From assembly GCF_031759225.1 (NCBI RefSeq), contig NZ_CP134494.1, positions 684,001-748,000 of the forward strand: a DNA stretch of 64,000 bases. Reading direction: 5' to 3'. Under the pieces are notes generated by a model that was not told the DNA's origin, made no database searches, and saw only the letters and a program-made list of their open reading frames with translations. Shown here piece after piece: positions 8,931 through 18,504 of this stretch (positions are counted from its first letter, which is position 1; each line of letters starts with the position of its first letter). Source of the DNA: Mesobacillus jeotgali. Lineage in GTDB: Bacteria > Bacillota > Bacilli > Bacillales > Cytobacillaceae. The position numbers were made by a program, and so were the translations under genes.

Positions 8931-9377
8931 ATGCCTTTCAATTATGACCTAAATTTTGATGAGATTGATTTCCGCGAGCAGCCTGAGCTGTACCGGGTGG
9001 GCAGGGGCGAACAGGGCGTTCTGCTGGTCGAGCCGTATAAAAGCGAAATCCTGCCGCATTGGCGCTTTAAGACTCCGGACATCGCCAGGGAATCGTCTGA
9101 AAAAATATATGTGATGTTTTTGGATTATAAAGCGAAAAATGATTTTGTCGGCATGGATATGGCGAGGAAATTCCTGCAAATGGGCTACACTCGCGCTCGC
9201 CGCTATACAAATTATAAGGGCGGCAGAAAATATGATGAGGACGGCAAGGTGAAGGAACGGCAGAATGATCCAGTGAAGGCCGAGTCTGCAGCAATCTTCA
9301 TGGAAAAATGGAAACAGGCCAGAACCGATAAAGAATATCTTGAGATGAAAAAGGACCACCAGAGGAAATATGGATAA
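8931..9377 (+). CDS. DUF4385-family protein
   Basis: This 148-residue soluble protein starts PFNYDLNFDEIDFREQPELY and contains PHWRFKTPDIARESSEKIY and GYTRARRYTNYKGGRKYDEDG. These basic and aromatic stretches are characteristic of DUF4385. Members occur in bacteria and phages and are uncharacterised. An AAAAGGAATGG ribosome site precedes the ATG. It is monocistronic and ends at a terminator shared with glpD. Confidence 0.8.
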   Translation: MPFNYDLNFDEIDFREQPELYRVGRGEQGVLLVEPYKSEILPHWRFKTPDIARESSEKIYVMFLDYKAKNDFVGMDMARKFLQMGYTRARRYTNYKGGRKYDEDGKVKERQNDPVKAESAAIFMEKWKQARTDKEYLEMKKDHQRKYG

Positions 9378-9383
9378 AAAGAA

Positions 9384-9418
9384 CCCCTGATGAACTGGGT
9401 AACATCAGGGGCTTTGCT
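9384..9418 (+). terminator. Bidirectional intrinsic terminator
   Basis: CCCCTGATG and CATCAGGGG form a 9-bp stem with a T-rich 3' side on +. The minus-strand glpD stop lies at 9419, so the hairpin probably also ends glpD. Confidence 0.8.
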
Positions 9419-11074
9419 TTATTTTACCGGGATCACTGCTTCATTTAAAGCTCCTTCAAGCTCCAAAGTAAAGGCTTCTGTTTGCTGCTCGCTCCAGCTG
9501 AATTGGTCACGCATGAAGTTAATAACATTTTCCTTGAAGTTATGCACAAGGTGGATATCAAATAAAACCGCTCCTGTGCGCCTGTTGAAGAAGTCGACTG
9601 GCGTTGCTGCCGCTTCATATTGGATGCCATAAATCAATTTTGCGAACAACTCCAATGGCAGGCCATATTGATCTGCTTCCTTTTTGTATTCAGCAGCTAA
9701 CTGGAACAGAGTAGGGGCGTTTGATCCGTACTGGTATGCCAGACGGCGGGCTTCATCTTTAGTAAAGCCAGCCTTAATACCTTCTTCAAGCTGTTTTTCC
9801 ACAAAAGAGTCAAGGTTGGCAGAACCGCCGACATCTCCGCCTGAAATCGGCAGATTCTTCGTCTGGCAGCCAGGGAAGCTGAGTCCATATTCTCTATCGA
9901 ACTTGTCGGCAAGCAGGTCGACAATCGTTTCGGCCATTTTACGATAGCCAGTCAATTTCCCGCCAGCAATGGTGATCAGTTTTGAATCTGATTCCCAGAT
10001 TTCATCTTTCCTGGAGATTTCAGAAGGTGCCTTGCCATCCTCGTGGATCAGCGGCCTGACGCCAGCCCAGCTGGATTCAACATCTTTTTCCGTAACATTC
10101 ACATCTGGGAACATGTATTGAATCGCTTTTAGCAAATAGCTTCTGTCTTCTTCCGTCATGCCAGGATTAATCGGATTTTCATTGTAAAAAGTATCGGTCG
10201 TGCCGACATAGGTTTTGCCATCGCGCGGAATCGCGAAGACCATCCGTCCATCAGGTGTGTCAAAATAGATCGCTTGCTTAAGCGGGAAGCGTGACTGATC
10301 AATGACGATATGGACACCTTTTGACAGCTTGAGTGTTTTTCCTTTTTTCGAATCATCCATTTCACGGATTCCATCCACCCATGGGCCAGTAGCATTCACC
10401 ACTTTTTTAGCATGGACTTCGTATTCCTCGCCTGTTAAAAGATCCTGTACCAGGACGCCTGCAACAATGCCATTTTTATAAATAAGGTTTTTAACTTTGG
10501 AATAGTTCAATGGCGTCGCGCCTTTATCCACAGCCTGCTTCATGACCTCGATTGTCAGGCGGGCATCATCGGTGCGGTATTCCACATAATAGCCGCCGCC
10601 CTTCAATCCGTCTTTTTTTACCAGCGGTTCCTTTGCTAAAGTTTCAGCCGCGCTGAACATTTTCCTGCGCTCCGATCTTTTAACGCCAGCCAAAAAGTCA
10701 TACACCCTCAGGCCGATAGAGGTGCTGAAACTGCCGAATGTTCCGCCCTTATGGAAGGGGAGCAGCATCCATTCTGGTGTCGTGACATGCGGTCCATTTT
10801 CATACACAATCGCACGTTCCTTGCCGACTTCAGCCACCATCTTTACTTCGAATTGCTTTAAATAACGCAGGCCGCCGTGCACGAGCTTTGTAGAACGGCT
10901 TGAGGTGCCTGCCGCAAAATCCTGCATTTCCAACAGAGCAATATTCATTCCTCTAGTTGCAGCATCCAGCGCTATGCCGGCACCGGTAATGCCGCCGCCA
11001 ATCACAAGGACATCGAATGTTTCATTTTTCAGTTTCGTTACTATATTTTTACGGTCGAGATTTGAGAATCTCAT
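9419..11074 (-). CDS. glpD: Aerobic glycerol-3-phosphate dehydrogenase
   Basis: This 551-residue FAD flavoprotein oxidises sn-glycerol-3-phosphate to dihydroxyacetone phosphate and passes electrons to the quinone pool at the membrane. [20 protein letters not shown] near residue 25 is the GxGxxG dinucleotide fold, followed by [17 protein letters not shown], a GlpD signature. The length matches B. subtilis GlpD. I chose the ATG at 11074 because AAGGAGG lies just upstream; in-frame codons further upstream run into the leader terminator. The leader carries a long terminator hairpin, and the next gene upstream encodes the antiterminator GlpP, so glycerol-3-phosphate-dependent antitermination is expected. 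Confidence 0.95.
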   Translation of the reverse strand: MRFSNLDRKNIVTKLKNETFDVLVIGGGITGAGIALDAATRGMNIALLEMQDFAAGTSSRSTKLVHGGLRYLKQFEVKMVAEVGKERAIVYENGPHVTTPEWMLLPFHKGGTFGSFSTSIGLRVYDFLAGVKRSERRKMFSAAETLAKEPLVKKDGLKGGGYYVEYRTDDARLTIEVMKQAVDKGATPLNYSKVKNLIYKNGIVAGVLVQDLLTGEEYEVHAKKVVNATGPWVDGIREMDDSKKGKTLKLSKGVHIVIDQSRFPLKQAIYFDTPDGRMVFAIPRDGKTYVGTTDTFYNENPINPGMTEEDRSYLLKAIQYMFPDVNVTEKDVESSWAGVRPLIHEDGKAPSEISRKDEIWESDSKLITIAGGKLTGYRKMAETIVDLLADKFDREYGLSFPGCQTKNLPISGGDVGGSANLDSFVEKQLEEGIKAGFTKDEARRLAYQYGSNAPTLFQLAAEYKKEADQYGLPLELFAKLIYGIQYEAAATPVDFFNRRTGAVLFDIHLVHNFKENVINFMRDQFSWSEQQTEAFTLELEGALNEAVIPVK

Positions 11075-11096
11075 ACGATACGCCTCCTTGAATATG

Positions 11097-11158
11097 AAAA
11101 AAAGAGAGACCACAAACAACATTATCGCCCAAAAGCCGTAATGTTATCGTGGTCTCTC
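11097..11158 (-). terminator. Leader terminator of glpD, target of GlpP antitermination
   Basis: On the minus strand, outer arms GAGAGACCAC and GTGGTCTCTC enclose inner arms AACATTA and TAATGTT, and a run of seven T follows. It lies 23 bp upstream of the glpD start. In B. subtilis GlpP with glycerol-3-phosphate prevents termination at an equivalent hairpin; glpP is the neighbouring gene here. Confidence 0.85.
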
Positions 11159-11191
11159 CAGTTCTCCTACCCGATTTATTAACTTGTAATC

Positions 11192-11219
11192 ATTATATCA
11201 CAGATTTGCTGGGTTTTCA
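11192..11219 (-). promoter_or_regulatory. Promoter of the glpD leader
   Basis: The minus strand carries a perfect TATAAT (complement of 11192-11197) with TGTGA just before it. A poor -35 candidate, TGAAAA, lies 16 bp further upstream and overlaps the 3' end of glpP. Transcription from here would produce the leader with the terminator hairpin. Confidence 0.55.
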
Positions 11220-11780
11220 TGTGTCTGAATTCTGAATTTGTATATCTTCCCACAATTCCCTTTTGGAAGTGGTGATCGCAGAAGCTCCAGCGTCCAGTGC
11301 GTTTTTTACTTCCTCAGGAGTCCTGATCAGGCCGCCTGCAAAGATCGGAATATTGACGCGTTCCTTTACCTCCTTGATCATCCAGGGCATTGCTCCTGGT
11401 AAAACCTCAATATAATCAGGGCGCGTTTTTTCAATGAGTTTATAGCTTTTCTCGAGTGCATGTGAATCAATCAGGAAGACCCTTTGCACAGCGAGTACGC
11501 CTTTTTGCTTTGCCTTTAAAATGACACTCGATTTCGTGGAGATCAGGCCATATGGTTTGTATTCCTGGCAAAGATATTCGGTTGAATAGTCATCGCTTTT
11601 CAGTCCCTGAATCATATCCACATGATAAATTATTTTTTTGCCATAGCTTTTTGCCATCGCATTGATATTTTTCAACTGGGCGATATGCACTTCCAGCATG
11701 ACACCAATTTCAAAAGGGCTTTTGAGAAACTGCTCAAATTCCTTCATGTTTGAAGATGCGGGCAAGATTTTTTGATCCAA
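11217..11780 (-). CDS. glpP: Glycerol-3-phosphate-responsive antiterminator
   Basis: This 187-residue protein of the GlpP family has a TIM-barrel-like fold. In the presence of glycerol-3-phosphate it binds leader mRNA and lets transcription pass the terminator. Family stretches are IIYHVDMIQGLKSDDYSTEYL, YGLISTKSSVILKAK, RPDYIEVLPGAMPWMIKEV and IFAGGLIRTPEEV. The start is TTG at 11780 behind AGGATGGG. It sits directly upstream of glpD on the same strand. Unlike B. subtilis, no glpF or glpK lies between glpP and glpD, so the uptake genes must be elsewhere. Confidence 0.93.
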   Translation of the reverse strand: MDQKILPASSNMKEFEQFLKSPFEIGVMLEVHIAQLKNINAMAKSYGKKIIYHVDMIQGLKSDDYSTEYLCQEYKPYGLISTKSSVILKAKQKGVLAVQRVFLIDSHALEKSYKLIEKTRPDYIEVLPGAMPWMIKEVKERVNIPIFAGGLIRTPEEVKNALDAGASAITTSKRELWEDIQIQNSDT

Positions 11781-11868
11781 AAGAATCCCATCCTTAACTA
11801 AGATTATCCATATCTTAACATGAGACGTACGTTGTTTCTATGGCGCAAAGGACAGAGCATACTCAAAA

Positions 11869-11897
11869 TTGTCTATGTGCCCCAAGACTAGTACTAT
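11869..11897 (+). promoter_or_regulatory. Sigma-A-like promoter of the PAS chemoreceptor gene
   Basis: TTGTCT (11869-11874) and TACTAT (11892-11897) are separated by exactly 17 bp, about 40 bp upstream of the start codon at 11938. Confidence 0.6.
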
Positions 11898-11937
11898 AGT
11901 AACAAAGATACATATCAAATGACGATGAGGAGTCAAC

Positions 11938-12858
11938 ATGCAAATTAATATGGAAAAGAAGAGCACACAGGTTTTCGAAAAAGACGCCGTCCTGGCAGCC
12001 ATTGAAAGGTCTTTGGCGATGATTGAGTTCGATCCTGACGGGAAAGTGCTCTGGGCGAATGAGAACTTTGCACGGACGATGGGCTATCGAGTGGATGAAA
12101 TGCCAGGACTTTTGCATAAACAGTTTTGTACAGCAGAGTTTGCAGGGAGCAGGGAATACACAGAGTTATGGAGAAACCTTCGCAACGGCAAAAGCTTTCA
12201 GGAAAAAATCCAGCGGGTCACGAAAAGAGGGAAACTGCTCTGGCTGGAGGCTACCTATACCCCAGTTTACGATACTTTAGGGAGAGTTGCGGGTGTGGTA
12301 AAAGTGGCCACGGACATAACACGACGGGAGTTAAGTACAACGAGACTGGCTGAAGAGCTTCAGCAGATGTCTGAAAATCTTAGCGAACGCGCGGAAGTGG
12401 GCATTGCGAGAAGTGAAGAGGCAGCCACAGCAGCCATCAGGCTAGCAGAGGAATCCAAAGAAAATCTCGAAATTCTCGAATCACTAAAATCACAGGCCAA
12501 ATCGATCGGCAGCATCGTCCAGACGATCCGCGAAATCGCTGCACAAACCAACCTGCTTGCATTGAACGCAGCAATTGAGGCAGCAAGAGCAGGAGAACAT
12601 GGAAGAGGCTTCAACGTCGTTGCCGGAGAAGTCAGGAAACTTGCGACTCGCGTCCAGGATTCAATCCAGGAAGTCAATGAACGGATCGAAGGCATCGCAG
12701 GTGAAATCACCAAAATAAACGAAGCCACACAGCGCTCACAAAATGGAATCACCAACAACCAGAAACTCAATGAACAAGCAGTCACCGCCTTCAAAGAAAT
12801 CGGCAGCGCCGCACACGAATTGGACCAGCAGGCCAAGACATTCAAGGAAATTTTATAA
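11938..12858 (+). CDS. Soluble methyl-accepting chemotaxis protein with PAS domain
   Basis: This 306-residue protein has no membrane segment. A PAS sensor domain occupies about residues 15-125: [22 protein letters not shown], then the PAC stretch [12 protein letters not shown] and [14 protein letters not shown] short coiled coil leads to the chemoreceptor signalling tip [20 protein letters not shown] followed by [15 protein letters not shown], which binds CheW and CheA. The cytoplasmic helical domain is short, so this is a compact cytosolic receptor, probably sensing redox state or a bound cofactor. No chemotaxis genes are adjacent. The ATG follows GATGAGGAG. Confidence 0.9.
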   Translation: MQINMEKKSTQVFEKDAVLAAIERSLAMIEFDPDGKVLWANENFARTMGYRVDEMPGLLHKQFCTAEFAGSREYTELWRNLRNGKSFQEKIQRVTKRGKLLWLEATYTPVYDTLGRVAGVVKVATDITRRELSTTRLAEELQQMSENLSERAEVGIARSEEAATAAIRLAEESKENLEILESLKSQAKSIGSIVQTIREIAAQTNLLALNAAIEAARAGEHGRGFNVVAGEVRKLATRVQDSIQEVNERIEGIAGEITKINEATQRSQNGITNNQKLNEQAVTAFKEIGSAAHELDQQAKTFKEIL

Positions 12859-12868
12859 AGGACATGGA

Positions 12869-12894
12869 CACCGCGGTGATGGCGGTGTTTTTTT
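12869..12894 (+). terminator. Intrinsic terminator after the PAS chemoreceptor
   Basis: CACCGC and GCGGTG form a short GC-rich stem followed by a run of seven T. Confidence 0.75.
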
Positions 12895-13225
12895 GATGTG
12901 GATAAAAAGGGGATGGGTTGTCGTGAGCTAAGGAGATCTGTTTTATGATAGGAACGTTCTATAAACCCGAACAGTTGGAAACATCAGTAAAAGGTCATTA
13001 GAATTTTTCTATGAGCCAGATGGATTGGAAAAAGCACCAAAAGTTCATATAGAAGCAATATGCACCTGCATTACCCGAAAAAGAGCCGAAAGAGCCAAAA
13101 CGGTAAAAGCAGAAGCTTTTTCTTCTTCGGAAATATAAAATCTCCCGGTACAATGCAATATTCATCCGAACTCAGCAACTTTTCTCCTATATTTCTCGTC
13201 TCAATCGTACAAGGGAGAGCATTAT
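12895..13225 (+). other. Gene-free stretch with two similar decayed coding fragments
   Basis: There is no intact gene. At 12944 a short frame reads FYKPEQLETSVKGH and stops. At about 13007, in another frame, FYEPDGLEKAPKVHIEAICTC follows and stops at about 13140. The two segments align (FYxPxxLE...VxxH), so they look like remnants of a duplicated small gene. The downstream part leads to the RNase J promoter. Confidence 0.3.
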
Positions 13226-13254
13226 TTGTTGTAACGTTTAATTTATGGTATATT
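13226..13254 (+). promoter_or_regulatory. Sigma-A-like promoter of the RNase J gene
   Basis: TTGTTG (13226-13231) and TATATT (13249-13254) are 17 bp apart. The 5' leader to the start at 13371 would be about 110 nt. Confidence 0.5.
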
Positions 13255-13370
13255 TTAAGAACTTCAAACCCCTATTTTCTCCATCTAATTTCTTCACTAT
13301 TCTTTAAAAAGAGATATGATTCCCATGGGAATTGATAAATACATTTACACAAAGAAACAGGAGCTGAACT

Positions 13371-15035
13371 ATGGAAACGAAATTGAAAAAGGATCTCAAG
13401 ATTTTCGCTTTGGGCGGTCTTGGTGAGATCGGTAAAAATACGTATGTCATACAATATAAAAATGAAATGGTGTTAGTGGATTGCGGAATTAAGTTTCCGG
13501 ATAATGAGTTGTTCGGAATTGATTATGTGCTCGCGGATTACACCTATTTGAAGCAAAACCAGGACAAGCTGGTCGGGATTTTCGTCACTCATGGCCATGA
13601 AGACCATATTGGCGGTTTGCCGTTTTTGCTGCAGGATGTGAAGGCGCCGATTTATGGAGGCGATTTTGCAGTTGAGTTGATCAAGTCCAAATTGCAGGAA
13701 CACAAAATCAAGGGTGTGAAGTTCCACCAGATCAACAATGATACAGTCGTGGAGTTCCAGAATATCAAGGTTCGCTTTTTCCGGACAACCCACAGCATCG
13801 CGGATTCATTCGGGGTAGTCGTGACGACTCCGGAAGGGAATATTGTGCATACTGGCGACTTCAAATTCGATTTAACACCGGTTGGAAGAGGCACTGATTT
13901 TCAGAAGATCGCAGAAATCAGCAGTGAAGGTGTGCTGTGCCTGTTATCGGACAGCACGAACAGTGAACAGCCAGGTTTTTCTGTATCTGAAAGACGTGTC
14001 GGGGAAGCCATCGAGGATATCTTCCAGACGGTGGATGGCCGCGTTATTTTCGCAACCTTTGCATCCAATATTGACCGAGTACAGCAGGTTGTGAAGTCAT
14101 CCCTCAAGTATAATCGAAAAATTGCTATTGTTGGCCGAAGTATGGAGAAGACGTTCGAGATCGGTCGCAGGCTGGGTTATATCACGGCGCCGGATGAGGT
14201 ATTCGTCAGCATCAATGAGATCGGACAGGTTCCAAGCCATCAGCTGACAATCATCTGTACCGGAAGCCAGGGCGAGCCTATGGCAGCCCTTGCACGGATT
14301 GCGAATGGTACGCACAGACAAATCTCGGTCATACCTGGAGATACGATTGTCTTTTCATCATCACCGATACCAGGTAACACAATCAGCGTAAACCGAGTGA
14401 TTGATAAATTGCACCGAATCGGCGCTGATGTCATCCATCATAAGATCAGTGAAGTCCACACTTCTGGACATGGTAAGCAGGAAGAACAGAAGCTGATGAT
14501 CAAACTGCTGAATCCGAAGTTTTTCATTCCGATTCATGGTGAATACCGTATGTTGGATCAGCACGTTAAATTAGCTGAGCAATGCGGAATCCCGCGTGAA
14601 AACTCGTTTATTTTAGATAATGGGGATGTCCTGGAACTGTCTGCTGATGGCGGCCAGCTTGGCGGAAAAGTGCCGGCACAGCCAGTTTATGTCGACGGCA
14701 GCGGAATCGGCGATATCGGACATATCGTGTTAAAAGACAGAAGAGTGCTGTCCCAGGACGGACTTGTGATCGTCACGATGATGATCGATCGTGAGAAAAA
14801 GCAGCTTGTCAACAAGCCGACAGTGGTGACAAGAGGATTCGTCTACGTCAGGGAGTCAGGCGACCTGATGAAGAATGTTGAAGAATTGATCAAAGATAAA
14901 ATTGTAACGGAATTGGCAGGAGGCACTAAGGACTGGTCAAGCATCAAGAAGGCAGTCATCGACGTCGTCAACCCATTCCTGTACAGCCAGACAGGCAGAA
15001 GGCCAATGATTTTGCCGATTATTATGGAAGTTTAA
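13371..15035 (+). CDS. Ribonuclease J (J1-like)
   Basis: This 554-residue metallo-beta-lactamase/beta-CASP ribonuclease cuts RNA internally and digests it 5'-to-3'. The zinc motif is intact: THGHEDHIGG gives H74, H76, D78 and H79, and TGDFKFD supplies a later ligand. GLGEIGKNTYVIQ opens the protein and RRPMILPIIMEV closes it, both strongly RNase J1-like, and the length equals J1. The ATG follows AGGAG. In many Bacillaceae the housekeeping rnjA sits next to rpoY (epsilon subunit), which is absent here. This could therefore be rnjA itself or an extra J1-type paralogue, so no symbol is given. Confidence 0.88.
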   Translation: METKLKKDLKIFALGGLGEIGKNTYVIQYKNEMVLVDCGIKFPDNELFGIDYVLADYTYLKQNQDKLVGIFVTHGHEDHIGGLPFLLQDVKAPIYGGDFAVELIKSKLQEHKIKGVKFHQINNDTVVEFQNIKVRFFRTTHSIADSFGVVVTTPEGNIVHTGDFKFDLTPVGRGTDFQKIAEISSEGVLCLLSDSTNSEQPGFSVSERRVGEAIEDIFQTVDGRVIFATFASNIDRVQQVVKSSLKYNRKIAIVGRSMEKTFEIGRRLGYITAPDEVFVSINEIGQVPSHQLTIICTGSQGEPMAALARIANGTHRQISVIPGDTIVFSSSPIPGNTISVNRVIDKLHRIGADVIHHKISEVHTSGHGKQEEQKLMIKLLNPKFFIPIHGEYRMLDQHVKLAEQCGIPRENSFILDNGDVLELSADGGQLGGKVPAQPVYVDGSGIGDIGHIVLKDRRVLSQDGLVIVTMMIDREKKQLVNKPTVVTRGFVYVRESGDLMKNVEELIKDKIVTELAGGTKDWSSIKKAVIDVVNPFLYSQTGRRPMILPIIMEV

Positions 15036-15042
15036 TTTTGAG

Positions 15043-15070
15043 AACGCTCCTTTATGGGGCGTTTTTTTTT
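15043..15070 (+). terminator. Intrinsic terminator after the RNase J gene
   Basis: AACGCTCC and GGGGCGTT (one G-U pair) form a stem followed by a long T-run. Confidence 0.9.
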
Positions 15071-15080
15071 ATCAAACTCA

Positions 15081-15113
15081 ATTTAAAAACCCCGCTGATT
15101 AATCAGCGGGGTC
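15081..15113 (-). terminator. Intrinsic terminator of the LTA synthase gene
   Basis: CCCCGCTGATT and AATCAGCGGGG form a perfect 22-bp palindrome. On the minus strand it is followed by a T-run, and it lies 8 bp past the stop at 15121. Confidence 0.88.
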
Positions 15114-15120
15114 GCAATCA

Positions 15121-16977
15121 TTATTCTTCATCTTTTTCATAAAAACGAAGCAAGTCTCCGTAAATGATCTGGTCAGAGTAGCTCAGTTCGTTCTTGGCGT
15201 GCTCGATATATGGTTCACAGCTTGCGCCATCTGTTGGCTCTCCTGTGGCTTTATCGTAGCAGACGCCTTTCGTGTAAACTACGTCTTCAGTAATGAAGCT
15301 TCCGTCTCTTAGGGCAACAAAGTTATCCTGCTCTTCGGAGAACATGTCTGCTCCAAACTGGATATCCTGCTTAGTATCGATGCCAGCAAGATTCAACAAT
15401 GTTGGGCGAAGGTCGATTTGACCAGTTACAGTTGAAATGGTCTTGCCTTCATGACCCGGGATGTGAATGATCATTGGCACACGCTGCAGTTGAGTTGAAA
15501 CGAACGGCGTGATTTCCTTGCCAAGGTACTGTTCCATTGCCTTGTTATGGTTCTCGGAAATTCCATAGTGGTCACCGTAAATCACAATAATTGAATCTTC
15601 GTAAAGTCCTTCAGCTTTCAAATCTTCGATGAACAGCTTTAATGCTTCATCCGTATAGCGGACGGTTGGGAAGTAGCGGTTCAAAGTGCCGCTGTTTGAA
15701 TCAAACTCATCGATGAATTTGTCCTCTTCATCCAGTTCGAACGGGAAGTGGTTTGTCAGCGTAATGAACTTCGCGAAGAACGGTTTTGGCATTGCTTTTA
15801 AATGTTCAACTGACTGGTCAAAGAAATCCATGTCTTTCATGCCCCAGCCAACAGAGTTTTCTTCATTCACTTCATAATCTGGCAATGAGTAGAAACGGTC
15901 ATAGCCGAAGTTGTTGTACATTACGTCACGGTTCCAGAAGCTCTTATTGTTCGCATGAAGCTTCGCTGTGTAATAAGAGTTTTCCTTAAGCCTTTCAGCA
16001 AGTGACATGTACTCATTCCCTGAGTGTGTGAAGAACACTGCTCCGCGTCCAAGCGGATACAAAGAGTTTTCCAATAAGAATTCAGAGTCAGAAGTTTTAC
16101 CTTGTGCAGTCTGATGGTAAAAGTTATCAAAGTAATAGCTGTCTTTAATAAACTCATTCAAGAATGGCGTGATTTCCTGGCCATTCACCTTCTGTCCGAT
16201 GACAAAATTCTGGGTGGATTCCATTGAAATGACAATGAGGTTCTTACCCTTTGCAGCACCGAACATTTCTTTTGACGGTTCTTTATATTGAGCGCGAGTA
16301 TAGTTCTCGATTTCGGTCAACTGGTTGCCATCTGCCATGGCTCTTTGTGCAGTTGTCTTAGTTTGCAGGTACGCATCGTAGATATGGTGATTGTAAGTAC
16401 CGATATTTTTAACCAGGATCTCCCTGTCAAACGTACGAGTCAGCAATTCAGGACGCTCAGACTCAGAAAGCCCAAGGTTGAAAAAGGCAAGACCGAATGC
16501 ACTGAAGTAAAAGGCAGCTGCATATACACTCTTGTACTTTTTAAAAGTGATCTTAGGCGTCTTTACAAAAGCAAGTGCTAAAATCAATAATGCATCGGCA
16601 AAATAAATGATATCAGTCCAGCCAACCAATTCCCCGACACTGCTCTTTAAATCACCCATATTGCTTGTCTGAGTCAATAGCGGAATCGTGATGAAATCAC
16701 TGAATTCCTTATAGTAAACAACATTGGCGTAAAGAATAAAGGAAGTGATGAAGCTTGTCGCGACGACAAAAATCTTTTGCTTCCTGCCTGCCATGAAAAT
16801 CCCGAGTCCCATCACGAACATAAGGAAGCTCAATGGGTTGATGAACAGGATGAATTCCTGCATTTTATTTTCGATATCTATATCAAAATTGAACTTATAA
16901 ACGGTGTAGGTTTTTAGCCATAATAGAACAATGGCGATCAAGACAAAACTTACGGACATATTCTTTTTAGTCCCCAT
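15121..16977 (-). CDS. Lipoteichoic acid synthase family sulfatase-fold enzyme
   Basis: This 618-residue protein has five N-terminal membrane helices (to about residue 170) and an extracellular sulfatase-like domain. It transfers glycerophosphate from phosphatidylglycerol to the growing lipoteichoic acid chain or its primer. The nucleophile is T295 in [12 protein letters not shown], metal ligand E253 lies in [10 protein letters not shown], and a late metal site lies in [18 protein letters not shown] near residue 211-217 fits the signal-peptidase cleavage that releases the LtaS ectodomain. Bacilli carry several paralogues (LtaS, YfnI, YqgS, YvgJ); which one this is cannot be decided. An AGGAGGG site precedes the ATG. 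Confidence 0.92.
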   Translation of the reverse strand: MGTKKNMSVSFVLIAIVLLWLKTYTVYKFNFDIDIENKMQEFILFINPLSFLMFVMGLGIFMAGRKQKIFVVATSFITSFILYANVVYYKEFSDFITIPLLTQTSNMGDLKSSVGELVGWTDIIYFADALLILALAFVKTPKITFKKYKSVYAAAFYFSAFGLAFFNLGLSESERPELLTRTFDREILVKNIGTYNHHIYDAYLQTKTTAQRAMADGNQLTEIENYTRAQYKEPSKEMFGAAKGKNLIVISMESTQNFVIGQKVNGQEITPFLNEFIKDSYYFDNFYHQTAQGKTSDSEFLLENSLYPLGRGAVFFTHSGNEYMSLAERLKENSYYTAKLHANNKSFWNRDVMYNNFGYDRFYSLPDYEVNEENSVGWGMKDMDFFDQSVEHLKAMPKPFFAKFITLTNHFPFELDEEDKFIDEFDSNSGTLNRYFPTVRYTDEALKLFIEDLKAEGLYEDSIIVIYGDHYGISENHNKAMEQYLGKEITPFVSTQLQRVPMIIHIPGHEGKTISTVTGQIDLRPTLLNLAGIDTKQDIQFGADMFSEEQDNFVALRDGSFITEDVVYTKGVCYDKATGEPTDGASCEPYIEHAKNELSYSDQIIYGDLLRFYEKDEE

Positions 16978-17289
16978 GCAATCCCTCCTAGGAATCTATT
17001 GAAGTTTTCATTTTACCACAATTGAAAATAGATTTGTAGCTGAACCGATAATCGCGTAATTTTCCGATATTTATTAGTACGAATTAAACACCTGAAAAGT
17101 TTATGGTAATTATTCCTATTTAATAAAACTGTAGCGCTTCGCGGGCTAAATCGGCTCTTACGCTTTTTTTTGCCGCAGGAAACTTTTTTGCTGCCATGTC
17201 AATTATATGGGCAAGGGTAAAAAGGTTGCTGTAGACTTACTCACTTCTTGATTGTTAAAATGTTCTAGCAGTTGAATGGAGGCCAGTCC
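16978..17289. other. Divergent intergenic region
   Basis: This is the spacer between the LTA synthase (minus) and the CDF exporter (plus). It must contain both promoters. GTAAAATG lies near the LTA synthase start on the minus strand and TTAAAATG at about 17258 on the plus strand, but no convincing -35 pairs were found. No gene or repeat was seen. Confidence 0.4.
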
Positions 17290-18159
17290 ATGAATGAACA
17301 ACGTTATTCTAATTTGAAACTAGGTGAACGTGGAGCGATAATAAGTATCATCGCTTATATAATTCTTTCTGCTTTAAAGCTTTCTGTAGGTTATATCAGT
17401 GATTCTGAAGCATTGAAGGCTGATGGCCTGAACAATACAACCGATATTTTAGCGTCGTTATCCGTTTTGATCGGTCTGAGGCTGTCGCAAAAACCTGCGG
17501 ATGATGACCATCTTTATGGCCACTGGAAATCGGAAATGGTTGCTTCGATGGTGGCGTCCTTTATCATCATTGTTGTCGGTTTCCAGGTTTTAACCAGCGC
17601 CTTCACATCCGTTTTCGAAGGATCTGAGGAAGCACCAGATCTTATTGCTGCCTGGACGGGTTTATTTTCGGCACTCATTATGTATTTCGTGTATCGTTAT
17701 AACCGGAACCTCGCTCACAAAATAAAAAGCCATTCGGTCATGGCCGCGGCTAAAGATAACCTGTCCGATTCATGGGTGAGTATCGGTACGGCCGTCGGCA
17801 TCATCGGCTCCCAATTTGGTTTGCCTTGGCTCGACCCGGTGACCGCGTTCATTGTTGGCGCACTGATTTTAAAAACAGGTTGGGGCATTTTCCGTGAAGC
17901 GTCCCACCAGCTGACAGACGGATTTGATGTTGACCTAATTAAAGAATATAACGATACCATCTGTAATATTCCTGGTGTCAAAGGAATTAAGGATTTAAAG
18001 GCACGGAGCTACGGCAACAATATTGTCGTCGACTGCGTCATCACCGTGAATCCGACCCTCGACATCAGCACCGCACATGACATCTCGACAAGGGTCGAAG
18101 AGAAACTGATGGAAGAATACGATATATATGATGTCCATGTACATGTAGAGCCGGATTGA
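17290..18159 (+). CDS. Cation diffusion facilitator (Mn/Zn-type efflux)
   Basis: This 289-residue CDF transporter exports a divalent metal in exchange for protons. It has six membrane helices and a C-terminal cytoplasmic metallochaperone-like domain ending VHVHVEPD. The intramembrane metal site is split between ADGLNNTTDILAS (helix 2) and the helix-5 segment AAKDNLSDSWVSIG. The loop DDDHLYGHWKSE is typical. The start at 17290 follows GGAGG; the in-frame TTG at 17272 overlaps that site. The opening LKLGERGAIISI resembles Bacillus MneS/YeaB-type exporters, so manganese is plausible, but specificity is inferred. It is monocistronic. Confidence 0.88.
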   Translation: MNEQRYSNLKLGERGAIISIIAYIILSALKLSVGYISDSEALKADGLNNTTDILASLSVLIGLRLSQKPADDDHLYGHWKSEMVASMVASFIIIVVGFQVLTSAFTSVFEGSEEAPDLIAAWTGLFSALIMYFVYRYNRNLAHKIKSHSVMAAAKDNLSDSWVSIGTAVGIIGSQFGLPWLDPVTAFIVGALILKTGWGIFREASHQLTDGFDVDLIKEYNDTICNIPGVKGIKDLKARSYGNNIVVDCVITVNPTLDISTAHDISTRVEEKLMEEYDIYDVHVHVEPD

Positions 18160-18243
18160 TATTAAAAAGTTATGAATGACTATTGACTTGTTCATGCTAT
18201 ACTTAGCTGGAATTCTAGATTTTGAAGGGTAAAGGTAAAATAG

Positions 18244-18435
18244 ATGAAGTTTATAAAATCACAGATGAAACAATTGGTTAAGGATAATCCGGAGCTGCAA
18301 ACGCGCTTAACAAGTTTGATAAAAGAACATGACTTGGAGAAAAACTTTGCATTAAAAGCTTTGTATCACTCTGAAGTCGCTGAAGGCGGAAAGTATCAGC
18401 TCGCATACCAAGCACTTGACTTGCCCAAGGGGTAA
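18244..18435 (+). CDS. Small hypothetical protein
   Basis: This 63-residue, highly charged, probably all-helical protein begins MKFIKSQMKQLVKDNPELQ. It has no cysteine, signal or membrane segment. A GGGTAAAGGT ribosome site precedes the ATG. A terminator stem overlaps its last codons, which supports a dedicated short transcript. I do not recognise the family. Confidence 0.6.
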   Translation: MKFIKSQMKQLVKDNPELQTRLTSLIKEHDLEKNFALKALYHSEVAEGGKYQLAYQALDLPKG

Positions 18436-18449
18436 GTCATTTTTATTTC
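18417..18449 (+). terminator. Terminator overlapping the end of the small gene
   Basis: TGACTTGCCC pairs with GGGGTAAGTCA (small bulge) and is followed by TTTTTATTT. The stop codon lies inside the 3' arm. Confidence 0.75.
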
Positions 18450-18504
18450 GATTTCCACAAGGTAAGTTATAAGATATGGAATGGATAAATTTATACTTTG
18501 ATTA

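Noticed and set aside
13060..13335. 91-codon frame upstream of the RNase J gene
   Set aside because: It runs through the likely promoter, has no ribosome site and has an unnatural composition.
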